A stretch of 64,000 bases of DNA from Macrolepiota albuminosa (lineage: Eukaryota; Basidiomycota; Agaricomycetes; Agaricales; Agaricaceae). Location: positions 1,209,534-1,273,533 of the forward strand of contig JAMWFC010000088.1 in NCBI GenBank assembly GCA_027475525.1, given 5' to 3'. The position numbers and the translations under genes were made by a program. Below, one piece after another: positions 1-11,162 of this stretch (position 1 is its first letter; the number at the start of each line of letters is the position of its first letter). The notes beneath the pieces were generated by a model. That model saw nothing but the letters and a program-made list of their open reading frames with translations. It had not been told where the DNA came from and ran no database searches.

Positions 1-174
1 AGTATGTGCCATAACATGGATGGTATTATTGAATGAAGGGTGAAGACGTATCGTTCATGAAGATATCGTCTTGAATATCTAGGCGAAGTAGTCTGGTATA
101 CTGGTTTAATCATTACAAGGGGAAACTGGCAGATAATGAACGACTGTCGGGATAGAATTGTGAATGGTGGTTTT

Positions 175-2496
175 CTACAAGTGGATCTTGAGTTCGGCAA
201 GATCAGGGAAGACATACTTTCCCGAAGTGATTACATCGCCAACATGTCCATACGTTTGAGTACCCCATTCTGTCCTCTCTAAGATATGAGAGGAGAAAAA
301 AGAAGGTCGCAGAATTCGTCAACCGCCGGCTACACATCCTAAGTAAGAAATTCGTACCTTGTGTAACAAAACCCTACAATCATCCATCATCACATCCGTC
401 ACCCTAAAAGTCTCCTTACTCAACACTTCCACATATGGCAGCCGACTAACAACATCATGGATAAAGATACCCTTGACATCCGTCGTCGTTGGGTGTGTCA
501 CCACGCGCGGCCCACGCCATTTGTCCTTTGCTTGTCCCTTGCCATTTCTACCTTGAAGACGCTCTACTTCCTCAATTTGCAAACACTCTCTGATGGAGTA
601 CGGATTGTAGTCACGCAAGCGTAGGAATCGAAGTGGAACGGATAGTTCCGACTCGTTATCGGCGTCGCTGGAATCAGCAAAATGACTATTTCCTTCGTGT
701 TGCCCTTCACAAGTTACCGCGGAAGTATAACTCCCCTCTTCCTCCTCCGCGTCCCCATCCCTGCGGCTGAGCGAGGTCGATAAACAATCCACCTTGACAC
801 TATCAATTGTCCGCAACCCATAGACCGAATGCTGCCAATCAGTATTGCCGTGATCTTCAAACCATCGCGTGCTTTGCGGGCCCCAGACGTGCCATGGGAT
901 GATTACGGGCCCCCGTATGGTCTGTGCAACCTTGGGAAGCTTTGGCCGTCGTAGAACTGGGCGTGAGTGCGCACGGCGGGCCGAAACACTTGAGGTCGTC
1001 GGACCGGGAGAGGCATACGAGGAGGAGGCGGCTGTGGCGGAGGAAGAAGAGGTTGCAGCATTTGAAGGAGGACGTGCGAGAGAGGATAGGGGCTGGTGTG
1101 ATGGAATTGGGATGCTGGGGCTCGTGTAAGCGCAATTGCAATTGCGAGTTCTTCGTCTCCTGCCTTTTATCGCTGCCGCTTTCCACTCATCGGGTGGCTG
1201 GAGTAGGATTTGTGGATTGAAACAGAAATTGAAACGTCGTTCAGCGTACGCTGCAGGGTCAAAGACACATAGGGAGCACATGTATATACGTTCTTCGGGT
1301 TTGGGCGAGTAAAGCTGTTGTTTGCTTCGCTCTCCACCGGAGTAAGATCGGGGCGTGAATGTTGATACGGAATGGGTGCTTATTGATATGTACAAATACA
1401 TATACCCATCCGAAAGTTGAGGGAACACGTAGTTGTACTGGCTGACGGGTAGGGACGAATCCGTAATCGGGCTATGGAAGGTGTAAGTCTCGAGACTGCC
1501 TGTCGTGCGCGCAATAAGGAACGCATCATTTGAAAGGAGCGCGAAGTCCTCGATCCCTGATTTGCTTTTCAACTTGCACTTGAATGTCATTGAGTTATGT
1601 TGGTATGTGTAAAGGAAATCATTAGACAAACCGATACTTGTGGGTTGTTGACCCAGTCCCAGATCTCTAGATGGGAGCTGAGGTCGCTGGAAGCTTCTTT
1701 GACAAGTAGAGCAATCAGATCCCCCAATATCTGGATTCTCACGGAGGCCGGATGATTGAGTACGGCAGAATATGTTTGGGATCCTGATGAACAGAGTAAC
1801 TTGGGCATTAGGGCTTTAGGATACGTCTCGTTGGTCGCAATCGACCGCAGGTGTATTTCATAGTTAAACGTAGAGCTAAAGCATGCGTTTGTTTAGATCT
1901 ATCAGTATTGGAGAACGTATGGGCCGTACTTGACTGGGGCGAGAGTGACAAGCGCAAGGAGGTCCTGGGCCGGGTCCATGGTGAAGTCAATGATGGTGAC
2001 ACCTTCCATTAGATGAGTCCATGATCGTAGACTGGCCTCATCACAGAATGTCGGTAGTTCCCAGAATGCGATGGAACGCGTCAAACGATCACCATCTCCG
2101 TCTCCAGTCGCGTAAAGGCCACCAACGAACTCGTATATCAAACCTGAAGGCGGAATATTCAATCTGTGCTTGGATCTCCAGTTAAACTGTCTCCATGCTT
2201 GTTCTCTAACATGCAAAGAGTTGATGCGCGAAGCGAAAGGTGGCGTAGCTGATGCTGGAATTACACAGGTCATGCGATATTTCATAAGCTCAATCGTATA
2301 CTGCAACTCGGACGAATCAGAAACGAGTTTTCGCAGTTGTTTCGCAACCTAGCGATGCTGATCAGTCATATAAGTTATAAAAACACAAGATCAATCTTAC
2401 GGCTATGCATGTCAGGAGGTCCACTCCATTCAGAAATCTGAGAATTGCGAATATAAGCTCGGCTGGCAAAGACAAAAACAGCGAGACGGGCTGCAT
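175..2496 (-). CDS. F-box protein, five exons
   Basis: The reading joins 2496-2401, 2348-1930, 1875-1632, 1578-358 and 276-175 into about 693 residues. All introns are 52-81 nt, begin GT and end AG, and keep phase. The first 45 residues form an F-box (LPAELIFAILRFLNGVDLLT, then a helix ending near SSELQYTIEL), so the protein should bind Skp1 and act as the substrate adaptor of an SCF ubiquitin ligase. The rest has the repeated hydrophobic strands and tryptophans (for example HLEIWDWVN) typical of the long C-terminal part of agaricomycete F-box proteins; the substrate cannot be told. A Ser/Pro/Ala-rich stretch near residue 420 is probably disordered. The short last exon is the least certain: without it the frame stops at 319. 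The gene diverges from the golgin gene across a 177-bp spacer. Confidence 0.75.
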
Positions 2497-2673
2497 GGTG
2501 GCGATCAATGGTCTAGACGGTATACAGTGAGACAGAAATAAAGCCGTAATTGAGAAGTCATCAGAAATGGTCGAAAGGATCTCTGGTCACGTGCCGCGTT
2601 TACAACCCACGTCTTCCAGCTTTCAGTAGTGTCGTCTCCAGCCTGACGACCGTCGAGCTCATATATCTCAAGA
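2497..2673. promoter_or_regulatory. Shared divergent promoter spacer
   Basis: These 177 bp separate the start codons of the F-box gene on the minus strand and the golgin gene on the plus strand, so both promoters and 5' leaders must lie here or overlap the neighbouring gene. No TATA box or other defined site is evident. Confidence 0.45.
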
Positions 2674-4465
2674 ATGTCAACGAATGGTGCGCCAAGCAAC
2701 GCAGAGTCCCTTAGTGATGGTAGACCATCTATTGACAGCGAACGGCTGTCTCTCGACAATGGTCTTCAGCCCAATGGACACGCTTCAACCAGTGGAGACT
2801 CTGGAGACGATGCGGACGACGATCCAATAGCGAAACTACAACGAGAACTCGTACGGACGCGGGAGGAGAAAGACACACTCGCGACCCAGTATCGCACTCT
2901 CCTCGCGAAACTAACAACTATGCGCACGACTCTTGGGAATAAGCTACAACAGGATGCTGTATGATGTGTTGTCTTGGGAGAAGTAAATTACTAATTGGTG
3001 TGCAGGAAGAACTCGACCGACGGGAACATGAGCTGCAACAACTGACAGCACAGAATGAGGACCTGACATCAACGGTCGAGACGTTGAAGAATGAGCTTCT
3101 GGCCTCTCATGAGGAGGCTGAACGTGCAGCCCGCGATTTGGACATGATGCGCAGCCGTGCATTAGAAGAGAATACACAAGAAAGTATCATTCGAGAACGG
3201 GAGCTTCGGGAAGCGCAGACCGAGCTTGAGCGGTGTCGTATAGAGCGAGATGAGTGGGAAAGGACGGCCTTACAGGAAAGAACGTTGTCCGACGACCTTA
3301 AATCCTCGGTGGACACTTATAAGCGCGAATTGGAGCTTGAACGGGAGGCACGAGATAGGGAGCTAGTTGAGCTCGACGCAGAGAAAGAGAGGTCGCAAAA
3401 TTTGCAGTCTGTGTTGCAGGACTTCCAGGCTGGTGTGTTATCTGACGGGACGACCTTTGGCGAGAATTCACCTTTGAGCAACAGCAAAGGACCATGAATT
3501 AAAGCAAGCGGTCAAAGACTACGAAACCCAGTTGACTCAAGCAACACAATCCTTAGCGGAATTCAAGCACAGAGCATTAAAAGCCGAAGTTGGAGATTTA
3601 GCCCTTTGTTTTAGCGCATTCGCTGATTAATTCATTCCCAGCTCCAATTGGAAGAGTCACATACTAATGTTTCCCGAACGCGAGAGCTTGAAAAGGATGT
3701 GAAAGACAAGAACCTTCTCATTGGAAAACTACGACATGAGGGTCAGTACTACTCTTCCTCCTTTTGCATCACGAATTAACTGCTCATCTAGCCGTAATTC
3801 TCAACGAACATTTGATGGAGGCTCTCCGCCGCCTTCGGCGCAACTCCACCGATACCAATGTCGACAGACGACTCGTAACTAACGTCCTCCTCGCCTTCCT
3901 CTCTACGCCTCGCGCCGACCCCAAACGCTTTGAAATGCTCTCTCTCCTAGCCACGATTCTTTCATGGACAGATCCCGAGCGCGAAAAAGCCGGTCTTCAA
4001 CGCGCCCATTCAACCGTCTCGCCTCCTTCAGCTCCGTCATTCTGGTCACGCTCATCTTCCTCTTCTAAATCCGTAGACCTTGAAAAGACAGATGAAACGG
4101 AGGTATGTTACCTCTGGCTATACACGTCTTTGCCTGTCGCCAATGTGAATCTAAATTAACAGTCGTTTTCCCGCTTATGGGTCGAGTTCCTGCTCACCGA
4201 AGCTGCCGCTGGCGAATCTTCCTCTGCTTCTGGAAACGCGAATTCCTCTGTGCCACGGAATAACTCACTACCAAGCACACCAACACATGCAATAGGTCCT
4301 GCATCCACACTCAGTGCGGGCGGAAACATGCGTCGACTGGCATCATTCACGTCCCCACCGTCGAATCCTAATGAGTTAGGAACGGTTGCTATGACTAGTC
4401 CACCGAATATTGTGTTGACACAGCCGCCGTCGAGGAAGGGAAAGGAACGGGACTTGGGGTCGTAG
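2674..4465 (+). CDS. rud3: Rud3-like coiled-coil golgin with GRIP/GRAB-type domain
   Basis: Six exons (2674-2958, 3006-3432, 3485-3588, 3642-3741, 3792-4102, 4163-4465) give about 509 residues; introns are 47-60 nt with GT-AG borders. An acidic Ser-rich N-terminus (about 1-50) is followed by a long charged coiled coil (about 50-285; for example EELDRREHELQQL). A compact domain at about 285-350 contains RLVTNVLLAFLSTPRADPKR and then LSLLATILSW, matching the GRIP-related Arf-binding region of Rud3-type Golgi matrix proteins. A Ser/Pro-rich tail ends at TAG. Family knowledge: Rud3/GMAP-210 proteins are recruited to the cis-Golgi by Arf and tether vesicles. The domain is called from its hydrophobic pattern, so a related golgin such as an Imh1-type GRIP protein is possible. 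It diverges from the F-box gene upstream. Confidence 0.7.
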
Positions 4466-4869
4466 GGTCTGGAGTGAGATCGAATTTTTTGTTCTTGTTC
4501 CTTGTTTTTTTTTTGGGCTGTCGTTTTTGTTTGAAATTGGACTATCAAGACGGACGATGGCTGTGATCATAGCGTTTCCACAGTAACAGATCATATACTT
4601 GGTGTTGTCAAAGGAATTCAGAGTTGGTCGTGGAGTCTTGGATCAATTGTTTTTTTTGTGATGCGAAGTGAACAATATGCATCTTGTGTTGTTTTCCTTG
4701 TTGTCTACGCTTCTAGATACTGAAACATGGTACAATTACGTTCTACGAGACCTATATAGGAATTGCAAGTGAGTTCAAAACAGTTCAACTAACTAACACT
4801 GATTTCATTATCGAATCTGCTCATCGTCATGGCCGATAACTGATTTCATTATCGAATCTGCTCATCGTC
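4466..4869. other. Intergenic region with duplicated start segment
   Basis: This holds the 3' region of the golgin gene and the promoter and leader of the next F-box gene. T-rich runs follow the golgin stop. The only structured feature is a 41-bp tandem duplication at its right end. Confidence 0.6.
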
Positions 4870-4879
4870 ATGGCCGATA
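4798..4879 (+). repeat. 41-bp perfect tandem duplication spanning a start codon
   Basis: Copies are 4798-4838 and 4839-4879, identical over 41 bp. Each contains ATGGCCGAT. The second copy supplies the F-box start at 4870. In the first copy the ATG opens a frame that stops after four codons (MADN), so the leader carries a tiny upstream ORF. Confidence 0.9.
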
Positions 4880-6396
4880 GTCTGGTATGTTTATATCTGT
4901 TCTAAACCTCCTAGTGTACTCATAGTCTCGTTCAACAACCTGACTTTGTGGATTGGTATCTTTTTCAGACATCTCTCACTGCTAATCACGATGCAGATAC
5001 TACGTCTCTTGAATCAATTATACCTCCAATTAACCGATTACCTGTCGAGCTCCTATCAGCGATTTTCTCCACGGAGCCAGATCTTCTCCCTTCAAGTCGC
5101 AAGATGGCAGGGGTCTCGAAGAAAAAGAGACTAAATCGACATACGCTTGTCTGTGGCAAAAAAAATGACCCCGTTTTGCTTGGTCAAGTATGTAAGCATT
5201 GGAGAGATGTAACACTGACCAGTCCTCTATTGTGGGCATCCTTTTCCGTTTTGTGTAGCCTTAAGACCCCAATGGTGGAACTACTTGAGTTATGGCTTGA
5301 GCGTTCTGCAGATGCGCCGCTCAACATCAAGTTCTTTGAATCACTGTCTGATTTTAAGATGAATTCCTTAAGTCTCTTTTTTCCACCAAAACACCCCATC
5401 ACACCTCAGGTCATGGAGCTTTTGATAGCTCACGCACACCGTTGGAAGACGATTGATTTTGCATTTTCACTGCTACTATCACCTTTGTTGCAGAACTTGC
5501 CCCAGGACTCGTTCAGGATGCTCGAGTCTGTGAAATTTCGGAGAGCGACGAATCTTTATGTAGACGAACTTCCACCACTTATCAAGATATGGGACTTGTT
5601 CTATGCGTCTCCGTCATTTCGTACTGCAAAGTATGAGATGGAGTATGTGCAAAATAAGCTACGTGAAATCCCTTGGTCTCGTCTCACTTCTGTCGATGTA
5701 ACAATCTGGATGGATGAGCTCTTTACAATCCTGCCAGAGTGCGAGGATCTCGAGGAACTTCGTTATACTGATCCTCTGGCGCGTTCTGCTAACCTGCCAG
5801 AAAGAAAAGGACCGCCCCCGCGTCTCCCATCCGTTATTCTTCCTTCCCTTCGTCATCTATCTATGAATGTGTCGAGCCCTCCTGACGAAGCATTCCGAAA
5901 TCTCACTCTACCAATGCTGGAATCAATCCACATACGCCAGGACAACATCTGGATAGAGAAACCGGATTCAGACGCGTTTACCGATCTCTTGAAGAGGTCG
6001 CAATGCACTTTGAAGAAGTTTTCTTATCACGCTATTTGTGATCCAGCTGCAGAAGACGTCCTCAGCGAAATACTTACCTCTCCATCTATGTCGTCTGTCG
6101 TGGATCTTGTCGTGGAAGTTCAAGCTACAGATAAATTTGCAGATTTTATGATGACTGGCATTGGTCAGACGGCGTTACCTTGTCTTGAAAGTTTCACACT
6201 TGTGAGATCCTCCATGGAGCCTGGTACACTCAGCAAAATGATTACTTCTCTGAAGGAAGGGCGCAAATCATTCTGGCTCTTTGATGTTCAATTTTGGAAA
6301 CGATACAAGGAAGATAGAAAGAAGTTCTTGGAGCTAGAAGAAAGAGGCCTTGTAATAAGGGATGAGATTCCAGTCGATCCACTCTTCATAATGTGA
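4870..6396 (+). CDS. F-box/LRR-like protein, two exons
   Basis: Exon 1 (4870-4884) encodes MADSL and is joined across an 84-nt GT-AG intron to a long exon (4969-6396), giving about 480 residues. Starting at ATG 4948 inside the intron would replace the N-terminus with an unspliced sequence, so the spliced start is preferred. The F-box is clear: INRLPVELLSAIFSTEP at about 28-44, then LLGQVCKHWRDVTLTSPLLW at about 72-92, the split pattern usual in mushroom F-box proteins. The remainder has irregular Leu-rich repeats (for example LPSVILPSLRHLSM) likely to fold as a solenoid that binds substrates. The role is inferred from the family: SCF ubiquitin-ligase adaptor, substrate unknown. It converges with the desaturase on the other strand. 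Confidence 0.82.
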
Positions 6397-6697
6397 TCAT
6401 GTTACAAGTTTGTCAATTTACGCAAATGGATACAACACGCATAGCATGAAACCCAGCCGCGCACTTGAAAACAGCGAAGACAAGTAGCTTCGTCAATGTA
6501 GCTCAAAGTCAAAAATATTTAGTTGCCGGACAGACATACATCAACCGTACAAAAAATGAGGTAGGGGTACCTCTTCTGTCAAACTTAACTTCAGAGTCAT
6601 ATGTATGGGAAAGGACCTTTGACGATTTCTATTTACAATCATGATGGGAACTTTGTCTGGTATCGAAAGACGTACGGATATAAGATAGCAGATGAGA
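6397..6697. other. Convergent intergenic spacer
   Basis: These 301 bp lie between the stop codons of the F-box gene and the minus-strand desaturase. It should hold both 3' ends. No further gene or repeat is evident. Confidence 0.6.
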
Positions 6698-8483
6698 TTA
6701 GATATTATTGATGTGACATTGCTTTGCGGGCCTGCGAGCGGCATGTCCCTTTCTGTCGCGATAAAAGAGAACATCGCCTATAGTAATGACATGTGAGCAT
6801 CGGAAGACAAGGACACATCGGCGAAAACTACGAACCTGTATTCTCAACGAATTGACATTTATTGTAGTTCTCCCAGAGAGCCTGGAAGGCAGGCTTATCG
6901 GAATAAACATAGTGGTCGCCAATGAATGCTTTCAAATGTTGTGTCGCTCCACGTCCGTGGTCTAGAAAAAGTATGGTAAGAAAAGAGAGACGTAAAAACA
7001 TCTAATGTAGACGAACAGAAAGGCATTTTTGGGAAGAACTAGTGGGTCATTAGCTCAGGCTCAGAAAAAGAATAGCATGTATGGTATGCCGTACATGGTG
7101 GATGACATGGTAATGAGCGACATCATGGAGGAAGAAGCGTCCCTGCCATCCGAGGAAGTTACGGTCAATGGTAGCAGCAGCGCCGCGTTGAAAATTCCAC
7201 TCCTTGCCACGGTAGTGAGGAATGGTAGGGTCGGTATGATGAAGATAAGTAATCATGATAACTATTTGCTCAAAATTCAGCTCGTCTGATAATTACGACA
7301 AAACACAGAAAAGCTCACACCAATGAGTAACCCCAAGCCATGGGATGCCATAATACTTGATAACATTGGTGGTACCATAGGCGGAGCAAGCATGACTAAC
7401 GGCAAAGACCATAGCGGCAATGCCGATGTTGGAGATGATGACGGCGCGCTTCTGGCCCTTGGTAAAGAGTATTGAGTTGGCTAATGAAGCAGTAGATGAG
7501 GGTTGTGGATAAGATCGTCATAGATATCGCTCACGATCGAAGTGATTGGTCCATTTCGGATAGTTCTTCTGGCCGGAGACATTAAAGACTGATGAGTCAC
7601 CGCGTTATCTCGAGAGCCGTATAGAACGCGAAAAAGAAACGTACAAAGGTATGCAGGGAAGGCAAGGAGCTGTTGGCGGACCAGCATGTAAAGGGTATAG
7701 ATGGGAGTATCGCCGAAGATCTCTTCATAGTCGATTTCCCGGGCCATGTCTCCGTCTGGAATGCCAAGATCCTCGCGGGTCTTTGGAATGTAGACCTCAT
7801 CACGTTCCATGGAGGCGTGGTTGCTGTGATGTCGATGGTGGGAGATCTTCCAGGAAAAGTAAGGCGTCCAGAGGAAAGTGTGGGTTACCTAGTCGAAGAT
7901 CAAGACGGCGAAGGGTACGGTACGGTCAGTTTTCAACTTACAAAGCCAAGGATGTCGTTGATGATTTTGTAGTTAGAAAAAGCGCCATGTCCACACTAAA
8001 GAAAAGGATTCAGGAAAGAATTTTGTAGAGGGAGAGCAGACACCAACCTCATGGCCAATGACCCAGATTCCGGTGAAAATGAGGCTTTGGAACCACCAGC
8101 TATAGATAAAGTCAGCTTATGAAAGAAAGCGAACAGTGTGGATACCAACTAAACGCCCCAAGCAACCCACCGGACGAGCTCTGATCCTAACGGCGTTAGA
8201 AGATCTCGAGTCTCTGGCTGTTTGAAGTAGGGATCAATGGTGGCAGCCAGCGACCAGGCCATCATTGCCATCAGGACGTCCCGAACGAAGTATGATAGCC
8301 CTTTGTTCACATTGCGAATGAAATATTTCCTCGGGATGGCGGCTCTGATTTCCTTGAGGGACCTGGTAAGCAAAAGTTAGATTGACTTGATACTATGTAG
8401 TTATCGATTATAACCAACCAACGCATCGGGGTGAATGGAGGAAACTCGTTCTCAGAATACCTCTCGATAGTCGGGGCAGCCAT
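6698..8483 (-). CDS. FAD2: Delta12 (oleate) fatty-acid desaturase, eleven exons
   Basis: Exons 8483-8419, 8362-8150, 8099-8048, 7995-7942, 7888-7645, 7588-7535, 7480-7319, 7261-7095, 7038-7017, 6961-6836 and 6777-6698 join in phase to 412 residues; the ten introns are 50-58 nt. All three membrane-desaturase histidine boxes are present: HECGH (exons 3/4), HHRHH in [12 protein letters not shown], and HVIHH in [14 protein letters not shown]. The N-terminus has the family signature [20 protein letters not shown], and [20 protein letters not shown] and FFPKMPFYHG match fungal Delta12 enzymes. It is expected to convert oleate to linoleate in ER phospholipids using a di-iron centre. Nothing is broken. 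Regiospecificity is inferred from family resemblance; an omega-3 or Delta15 activity cannot be excluded. A paralogue lies head-to-head upstream. Confidence 0.9.
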
Positions 8484-8998
8484 GCTGACCTAGAATAACA
8501 GCTCATCGTTCCAGGGCAGCAATCAAATGTATTTATATCGGATCGTTGGAAATAAGCTCGAGCATGAATATTCTTCTCAAAGACTGTGTGCGATAAGTGA
8601 CCGGCAATCCGAGGTGAAATGACCCGCAAGCTCCCCTCCTACAGAGTTTGAGCAGTGAGTGGACTGTGCAACCCAAAGTACAAGACTAGAGTAAACTTGG
8701 AAGCCACAGTGAGTATAGATACGTGATAGCATCAGAGCAATGTCTCGATCGCAGGGAGCCAGGCAGACCAAGTGGGTTCTGGTTTCGGTCTATAACCAAA
8801 CATGGCATTCACGCGTCACGCGTTAACGCTCCTTTCTTCTTTGCTGAATTGATTCATTGATTGAAAAATGCCAAACTCCGGGCAACGCTTATCCTTTACT
8901 CAGGGTTTGCCAATAAAAAGGAGCGTTCGACGCCAGATACCCTCACCACCCTCCTCATCTCTACTGAGACTCGTTCTTAGTGGATTGACTCTTTCGAC
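8484..8998. promoter_or_regulatory. Bidirectional promoter region of the desaturase pair
   Basis: These 515 bp separate the start codons of two divergent desaturase paralogues, so both promoters lie here. The palindrome-like tcacgcgtcacgcgttaacg near 8813-8826 is the most structured motif seen and could be a regulatory site; this is inference. Confidence 0.5.
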
Positions 8999-10727
8999 AT
9001 GTTTTCATCTCTCTTCGAAGACGGTCCTGAATTCAAGAAACGGCTTCAGACGCCGTTTGCACCCCCAAAGGCAAGTTATTTGCCACCTTTACTTGTACCT
9101 GAAATAATAAACGTTCGTTCTCAATCGTGATATAGGCTACTCTACAGGAAGTTCATTCGATTGTTCCAAAACATCTGTGGGAAAAGAACACATTCAAAGC
9201 CTTGCTCTACGTTATCCGCGATGTTACCTGTGCGGTAATTGTTTACAAACTCGGTTGGATGATCGACCCGGCTGCAAAGTCTCTCGTTCAAGATTACGGT
9301 GTGCCTCAAGCATTGGGGACTACGATCAAATGGGCATTATGGGCACTGTACTGGCACTGGCAGGGAGTCATTCTCGCAGGCTGGTGGTGCATGGCTCATG
9401 AGGCTGGTCATGGCACGCTCTCAAAGTACTCTTGGGTCAATCACGTCGTCGGCTTCAGTCTCCACACCGTGAGTTCATTATGGTTTCCATGACTTTGGGC
9501 CTTAGCCATTGTTTGCAGTTTATTCTTGCTCCTTATTACGCTTGGAGGTCATCGCATCATGCTCATCACAAAGCGACCATGTCCATCGAACGTGACGAAA
9601 ACTTTGTTCCTCGCACGCGTACTGAGTATGGCCTACCTCCGGAGAACATCGCTCACATCAACGATTACCACGAGATCTTCGAGGAAACACCGATCTATAC
9701 ACTCCTTCGTATGATTCGGAGAACATCGCTCACATCAACGATTACCACGAGATCTTCGAGGAAACACCGATCTATACACTCCTTCGTATGATCTTCATGC
9801 AAGCGGTTGGATGGCAATACTATCTTCTTACTAACGCGCTTGGTAACCAAATGTACCCTGCTTGGACCAACGTATGTCATTCTATCCAGACTGACGGTCT
9901 ACGTATACTCAGGAATTTGACTTCAGCACTTCCAACCCTCTTCACCTCTGTTCAAACCTCATGAACGCAACGGAATCATTGCTTCGAACATCGGGTTGTC
10001 GGTCATGGTCGGCATGCTCTGCCTTTGGACCCGTGAAGTTGGAGTGCACAACTTCCTCAAGTTGTATTTCGTTCCATATGTTGTGCGTTTTAAAAATCTA
10101 TTACTTCTTCTATATCCAACACCGAAATCTTAGTTGGCAAATCACTGGATCGTCATGCTCACCTATCTGCATCATACCGACCCTACGGTTGCTCATTACC
10201 GCTCCAAGCAGTGGTCGTTCCTTCGTGGCGCCGTCTCAACCGTCGACCGGCCCTTGTTAGGCTGGGCGGGTCGTTTCTTCCTCCACAACGTCTCGCATGA
10301 TCACGTATGTTGTCTAGTCCATCTTGTTTCTCCTCTCTTGGATCATTGACAACATTTGACTCCAGGTCGCCCACCATCTATTCTCGTCCATCCCGTTCTG
10401 TACGTGGTACAATTGATGTTGTCAATTTACCAGCTCACCTTTTCAATCTAGATAACCAACCACAGGTTACAGAGGCAATCAAGAAAGTTCTCAAAGAAGA
10501 CTACAACTACGATTCTACGGTAGGCATTCCTTCACATATCTTCCACCATCTTCATCTCTTATTAATTTGGTCGACAGAACACTTTTCGTGCACTGTATCG
10601 TACCTTCACTCAATGTTGCTTCATAGAAGACGATGGTGACATAGTCTTCTACAAGAACAGGGATGGCAAAGCTGCACGAGTGCTGGCTCCGGATGCGCTG
10701 GACCACGAGACTAAGAAGTCGACGTGA
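8999..10727 (+). CDS. Delta12-type fatty-acid desaturase paralogue, frame broken by a 77-bp duplication
   Basis: Eight exons: 8999-9070, 9136-9468, 9519-9871, 9927-10082, 10134-10304, 10366-10399, 10452-10519, 10578-10727. The first intron appears to use a GC donor (GCAAGT). Histidine boxes are HEAGH, HHAHH (WRSSHHAHHKAT) and HVAHH. Other family marks are RTRTEYGLPPENI and [19 protein letters not shown]. Exon 3 is 353 nt and contains an exact 76-bp repeat with a 77-bp period (9640-9792), which shifts the frame and gives an early stop. Counting one copy only, the exon is 276 nt and the gene reads through to about 419 residues. Because the same 77-bp period recurs across the window, the break is probably an assembly error rather than a pseudogene. 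Its sequence is well diverged from the neighbouring FAD2, so substrate preference may differ. Confidence 0.8.
9640..9792. repeat. 77-bp-period duplication in desaturase exon 3
   Basis: Positions 9640-9715 match 9717-9792 exactly (76 bp, offset 77). It shifts the coding frame by +2. See the finding on 77-bp duplications. Confidence 0.9.
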
Positions 10728-11162
10728 GAATAGTGGGTTGAGTTGTATCATATATAAATCTGTACATATCTTGAAGATCTACTATAATTAATTTTCCTTT
10801 TTGCTACACAAGTGTGTATAAAGTTCAGTGCGTGTTGAACTGATTGGTTAGTCTGTTTATAGCGAAATCAAAGAAGCCACAGAACCAATGGGTTCCATCT
10901 GATGCGGGTGTGGCGCGCAGGCCGAGGACGAGGTCTAAGTCCCACATGTTTGTATGGGCTGTTGTGGTGGTCCGAGGACCAAGATCTACGAGCTGCACCA
11001 CGTGCCTTTGGCACGCAGCTAGCATCTCATTGAGGCTTCACCCCCAAACCCCCCCAACACAGCCTCCACCCTAACCTCACTATGTTCACTTAGGGCTCCA
11101 AGTATGTATAAGTAATTCAGTCTCCACCCTAACCTCACTTCATTTGGTTAGGGCTTCATATA
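10728..11162. other. Spacer between host genes and first transposon
   Basis: No gene is seen. It has a weak internal repeat: ctccaccctaacctcact occurs near 11065 and again near 11132, each followed by a gtta/ctta-gggct motif. It may hold the end of an older repeat as well as the desaturase 3' region. Confidence 0.5.

Noticed and set aside
7029..8028. Plus-strand frames of 86-125 codons
   Set aside because: They are opposite-strand shadows of the desaturase exons, whose histidine boxes and introns are clear.
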